Source of the DNA: Myxococcales bacterium
Lineage (GTDB): Bacteria > Myxococcota > Myxococcia > Myxococcales > Myxococcaceae
Direction of reading: 5' to 3'
DNA length: 33,992 bases
Assembly: GCA_003153055.1 (NCBI GenBank)
Contig: PMBV01000182.1
Location: 1-33,992, forward strand
The notes under the pieces are model-generated. The model was given only the letters and a program-made list of their open reading frames with translations. It ran no database searches and was not told where the DNA came from. Below, piece by piece: positions 31,891-33,992 of the stretch; within the stretch, counting starts at the first letter, position 1, and each line of letters opens with the position of its first letter. The position numbers and the translations under genes were made by a program.

Positions 31891-32367
31891 TCACGATGCC
31901 TGCGCCCGGTCAAGCTCGTCGTAGAGCCGCAGGGCCTCCCGGCGCAGCAGGCGGACTTCGATGATGTTGTGAACCCGAATCAACACCTCCGGCAGATCGA
32001 GGGGCTTACTGACGAAGTCCCTCGCGCCGGCATGGAGGGCCCGCAGCTTGTGGCCGGGCTCGGTGGTGACCACGAGCACGGGGAGCTCGCCGCTCGGCTC
32101 GAGCTCCAAGAGGCCCTCCATGACCTGGAAGCCGTCCATCTCTGGCATCTTGAGGTCGAGCAGGATTATCGCGTAGTTGTTCTTCTTGTGGAGCGCGCAG
32201 ACCTCGCGTGGATTGGTCGTCGACTCAATGGATTCATAGCCGGCCCCACGCAGCAGGCGCTCGAGCAAGAGAATGCTAGATTCGAGATCGTCGACGATGA
32301 GGACGTTTGCCTTGAGAATCTCAGCCAGACCAATCGACACGCGCACATGCTTCAAGGTCTCGGTCAT
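31891..32367 (-). CDS. Single-domain response regulator
   Basis: 158 residues: a receiver domain with an acidic pair (LIVDDLESS), the phospho-acceptor Asp in ILLDLKMPEMDG, a Thr/Ser in VVTT and the Lys in SKPLD, then a short helical tail (LLRREALRLYDELDRAQAS). There is no output domain, so it may act as a phosphate relay or by protein contact. The ATG at 32365-32367 has GGAG at good spacing and overlaps the kinase stop by ATGA, so the kinase is its likely partner. An open frame upstream is kinase sequence in another frame. Confidence 0.9.
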   Translation of the reverse strand: MTETLKHVRVSIGLAEILKANVLIVDDLESSILLLERLLRGAGYESIESTTNPREVCALHKKNNYAIILLDLKMPEMDGFQVMEGLLELEPSGELPVLVVTTEPGHKLRALHAGARDFVSKPLDLPEVLIRVHNIIEVRLLRREALRLYDELDRAQAS

Positions 32368-33992
32368 CGAGGCTCCTTCGAGAGCTCGAGGGCCAGGTTC
32401 AACGCAGCCATGAGGTCTTTGACGATGATGGGTTTGGTCAAATAGCGGAAGAACCCGGCGTCCAGGCACATCTGGATGTCGCGGGGCATCGCGTTGGCGC
32501 TGAGCGCGACGACGGGGATGTTGGCGGTGCTCGGGTCGGCGCGGAGGAGCTTCAAGGCGTCGAGCCCGCTGATGCCTGGCAGGTTGATGTCCATGAGGAT
32601 CACCGTCGGGTGACGGGACCGCGCCAGCTCAACGCCGAGGGGGCCATTCATCGCCGTCAAGAGCCTCAGGTCCGGGCGCCGCGCGATGATCTGCTCCACC
32701 AGTTTCATGTTCGCTTCGTTGTCTTCAACGTAGAGCACGGTGTACAGCGGCGCGGTGATCGCGGCCGGCGCTTCCTCACCCATCGCGGCACCATTCGTTT
32801 CGGCCACCAGCCGGGGTGCCTCGCTCGACAACAGCTCGAACCAGAAAGCGCTCCCCGAGCCGACGGTGCTCTCGACCCCGAGCTGGCCTCCCATCAGCTC
32901 GACCAGGCGCTTGGTGACCACCAGGCCGATGCCCGTGCCTGCGACGCCACCTTCAGCGTCCTGCCCGAGACGGTTGAACGGCTGGAAGAGCTGGGCCAGC
33001 TTCTCGGGCGAGAGGCCCGCGCCGGTGTCGGCGATGCTGATGCGCACGCGCTCTGGCGTGCTCGTGCCGAACCCGACGACGACCGTCCCTCGCTCGCAGT
33101 TGTATTTGATAGCGTTGGAGAGCAGGTTAATGAGGATCTGCTTCAATCGGGTGCGGTCAGCGCTGACGAAGACCGGGTGATTGAAGTGGGGAAAGGCCAG
33201 GCTGATGCCTCGGGCCTGGGCATCGGGCTCCATCATGGCCTGGCATTCCGACATCACCTCGGCCAACGGGACCGGCTCCGTGGACAGTGACATCTTGCCA
33301 GACTCGATGGCCGAGAGGTCGAGGATTTCGTTGATCAACTTCAGCAAGTGCCAGCCCCCTTTGAGGATCTGGGCGATGCTCTCCTTCTGCGAAGGCGTGG
33401 GTGGCGTGGAGTCAGTCTGCATCAGCTGCGCGAACCCAAGGATGGCGTTGAGCGGGCTGCGGAGCTCATGGCTCATGCTGGAAAGGAAGTCTGACTTGGC
33501 GAGGTTGGCGGTCTCAGCGACAGACTTCGCGGCAGCCAATGCGACGTTCGTTTCTTGGAGCGCCCGGGCGTCGCGCTGGCGATCGGTGACGTCGCGTGCC
33601 GCCGCGAAAACCCCCAGCAAGATGCGATCTCGATCGTAGAAGGTGGTCGCGTTGTAGGACACGCCGGTGGTCTTGCCGTCGCGAGCCCGCGCCGTGAGCT
33701 CGTAGTCGGTGACGTGCTTCTGGCGCAGCACCAGCTTGATGGCCTCTTCGGCGCGCTCAGGCTCGGTGAAGAAGCGCTTGAAGGGCGCGCCGATCAGCTC
33801 GTCACGGGTGCAGCCGGTGAGCGCCTCCATCTGCCGGTTGAGGTCCGTGATGATGCCGAGCGGGTCGGTGATCACCAGCGCGTCGAGGTGCGACTCAATG
33901 AGCGAGCGGGTATAGAATTGCTGGTCGCGCAGTCGCAGATCGAGCTTCCTCTGTTCGGCTTCCACGTGCTTGCGCGCGGTGTTGTCGGTGCC
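32364..33992 (-). CDS. PAS hybrid sensor histidine kinase (5' end outside the window)
   Basis: 542 residues are visible and the frame stays open to the window edge. In order: the end of a PAS domain (GTDNTARKHVEAE), a full PAS domain (IESHLDALVITDPLG to AARDVTDRQRDAR), a HisKA domain with SHELRSPLNAI (phospho-His), a HATPase domain (NLLSNAIKYN, DTGAGL, GTGIGL) and a C-terminal receiver (YVEDNEANMKL, acceptor Asp in ILMDINLPG, TKP). A GTG at 33965 could look like a start, but the PAS sequence continues before it. Likely a phosphorelay with the single-domain regulator; the signal is unknown. No membrane helix is visible in this part. Confidence 0.93.
   Translation of the reverse strand, partial: GTDNTARKHVEAEQRKLDLRLRDQQFYTRSLIESHLDALVITDPLGIITDLNRQMEALTGCTRDELIGAPFKRFFTEPERAEEAIKLVLRQKHVTDYELTARARDGKTTGVSYNATTFYDRDRILLGVFAAARDVTDRQRDARALQETNVALAAAKSVAETANLAKSDFLSSMSHELRSPLNAILGFAQLMQTDSTPPTPSQKESIAQILKGGWHLLKLINEILDLSAIESGKMSLSTEPVPLAEVMSECQAMMEPDAQARGISLAFPHFNHPVFVSADRTRLKQILINLLSNAIKYNCERGTVVVGFGTSTPERVRISIADTGAGLSPEKLAQLFQPFNRLGQDAEGGVAGTGIGLVVTKRLVELMGGQLGVESTVGSGSAFWFELLSSEAPRLVAETNGAAMGEEAPAAITAPLYTVLYVEDNEANMKLVEQIIARRPDLRLLTAMNGPLGVELARSRHPTVILMDINLPGISGLDALKLLRADPSTANIPVVALSANAMPRDIQMCLDAGFFRYLTKPIIVKDLMAALNLALELSKEPR

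Noticed and set aside
1..33992. tRNA, rRNA, insertion sequences or phage genes
   Set aside because: No transposase or integrase coding frame was recognised, and no tRNA-like or rRNA-like sequence was noticed by eye; this was not a computed search.

Overview
The window is GC-rich, gene-dense DNA with translationally overlapped genes. It most likely comes from the chromosome of a member of the Myxococcota. The best taxonomic clue is the end of the giant surface lipoprotein at 18840-26531: a Gly/Ser stretch, one Cys, a hydrophobic helix and a final Arg run, which is the layout of the MYXO-CTERM sorting signal. Abundant multiheme cytochromes, calcium-binding DxDxDG repeats and PAS-type hybrid kinases fit that group. 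This is inference; no rRNA or other marker gene lies in the window.

Layout. 1-897: the 3' end of a diverged family A DNA polymerase. 921-3776 (minus): a TetR regulator, an ABC ATPase and an ABC-2 permease in one operon, with a perfect TetR-type operator in front and an in-frame palindromic element inside the ATPase gene. 3910-6863 (plus): a DUF2868 membrane protein and a DUF3482-type GTPase, overlapping by ATGA. 6897-16879 (minus): the centrepiece, a nine-gene run with almost no spacing. In transcription order it encodes NHL lipoprotein, outer-membrane beta-barrel, NHL lipoprotein, 12-heme, 4-heme, 11-heme, 8-heme and 2-heme cytochromes, and a second 4-heme cytochrome. That is 41 predicted c-type hemes, two of them at CX3CH sites. 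17200-26531 (plus, divergent): an OmpA-family envelope protein, then a ~2,560-residue lipoprotein built from two near-identical propeller-like modules, a Gly/Ser linker and a long calcium-repeat stalk.

26694-28345 (plus): an S41-family peptidase gene that appears broken by a one-base deletion in a G run. 28377-30151 (minus): a Crp/Fnr-type regulator and a patatin-like phospholipase. 30238-31875 (plus): hybrid cluster protein (hcp), divergent from the Crp/Fnr gene and probably controlled by it. 31891-33992 (minus): a PAS hybrid histidine kinase (cut by the window end) and a single-domain response regulator.

How the genes may work together. The cytochrome/barrel/NHL operon has the parts of an electron path across the outer membrane: soluble diheme and multiheme carriers, a barrel that could hold a heme wire, and lipid-anchored propellers. 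I propose it as a candidate porin-cytochrome conduit for extracellular electron exchange. Its direction and substrate cannot be read from sequence. The divergent OmpA and giant lipoprotein genes suggest that the locus is about the cell surface as a whole. hcp with its Crp/Fnr neighbour points to life with nitrosative stress or low oxygen.
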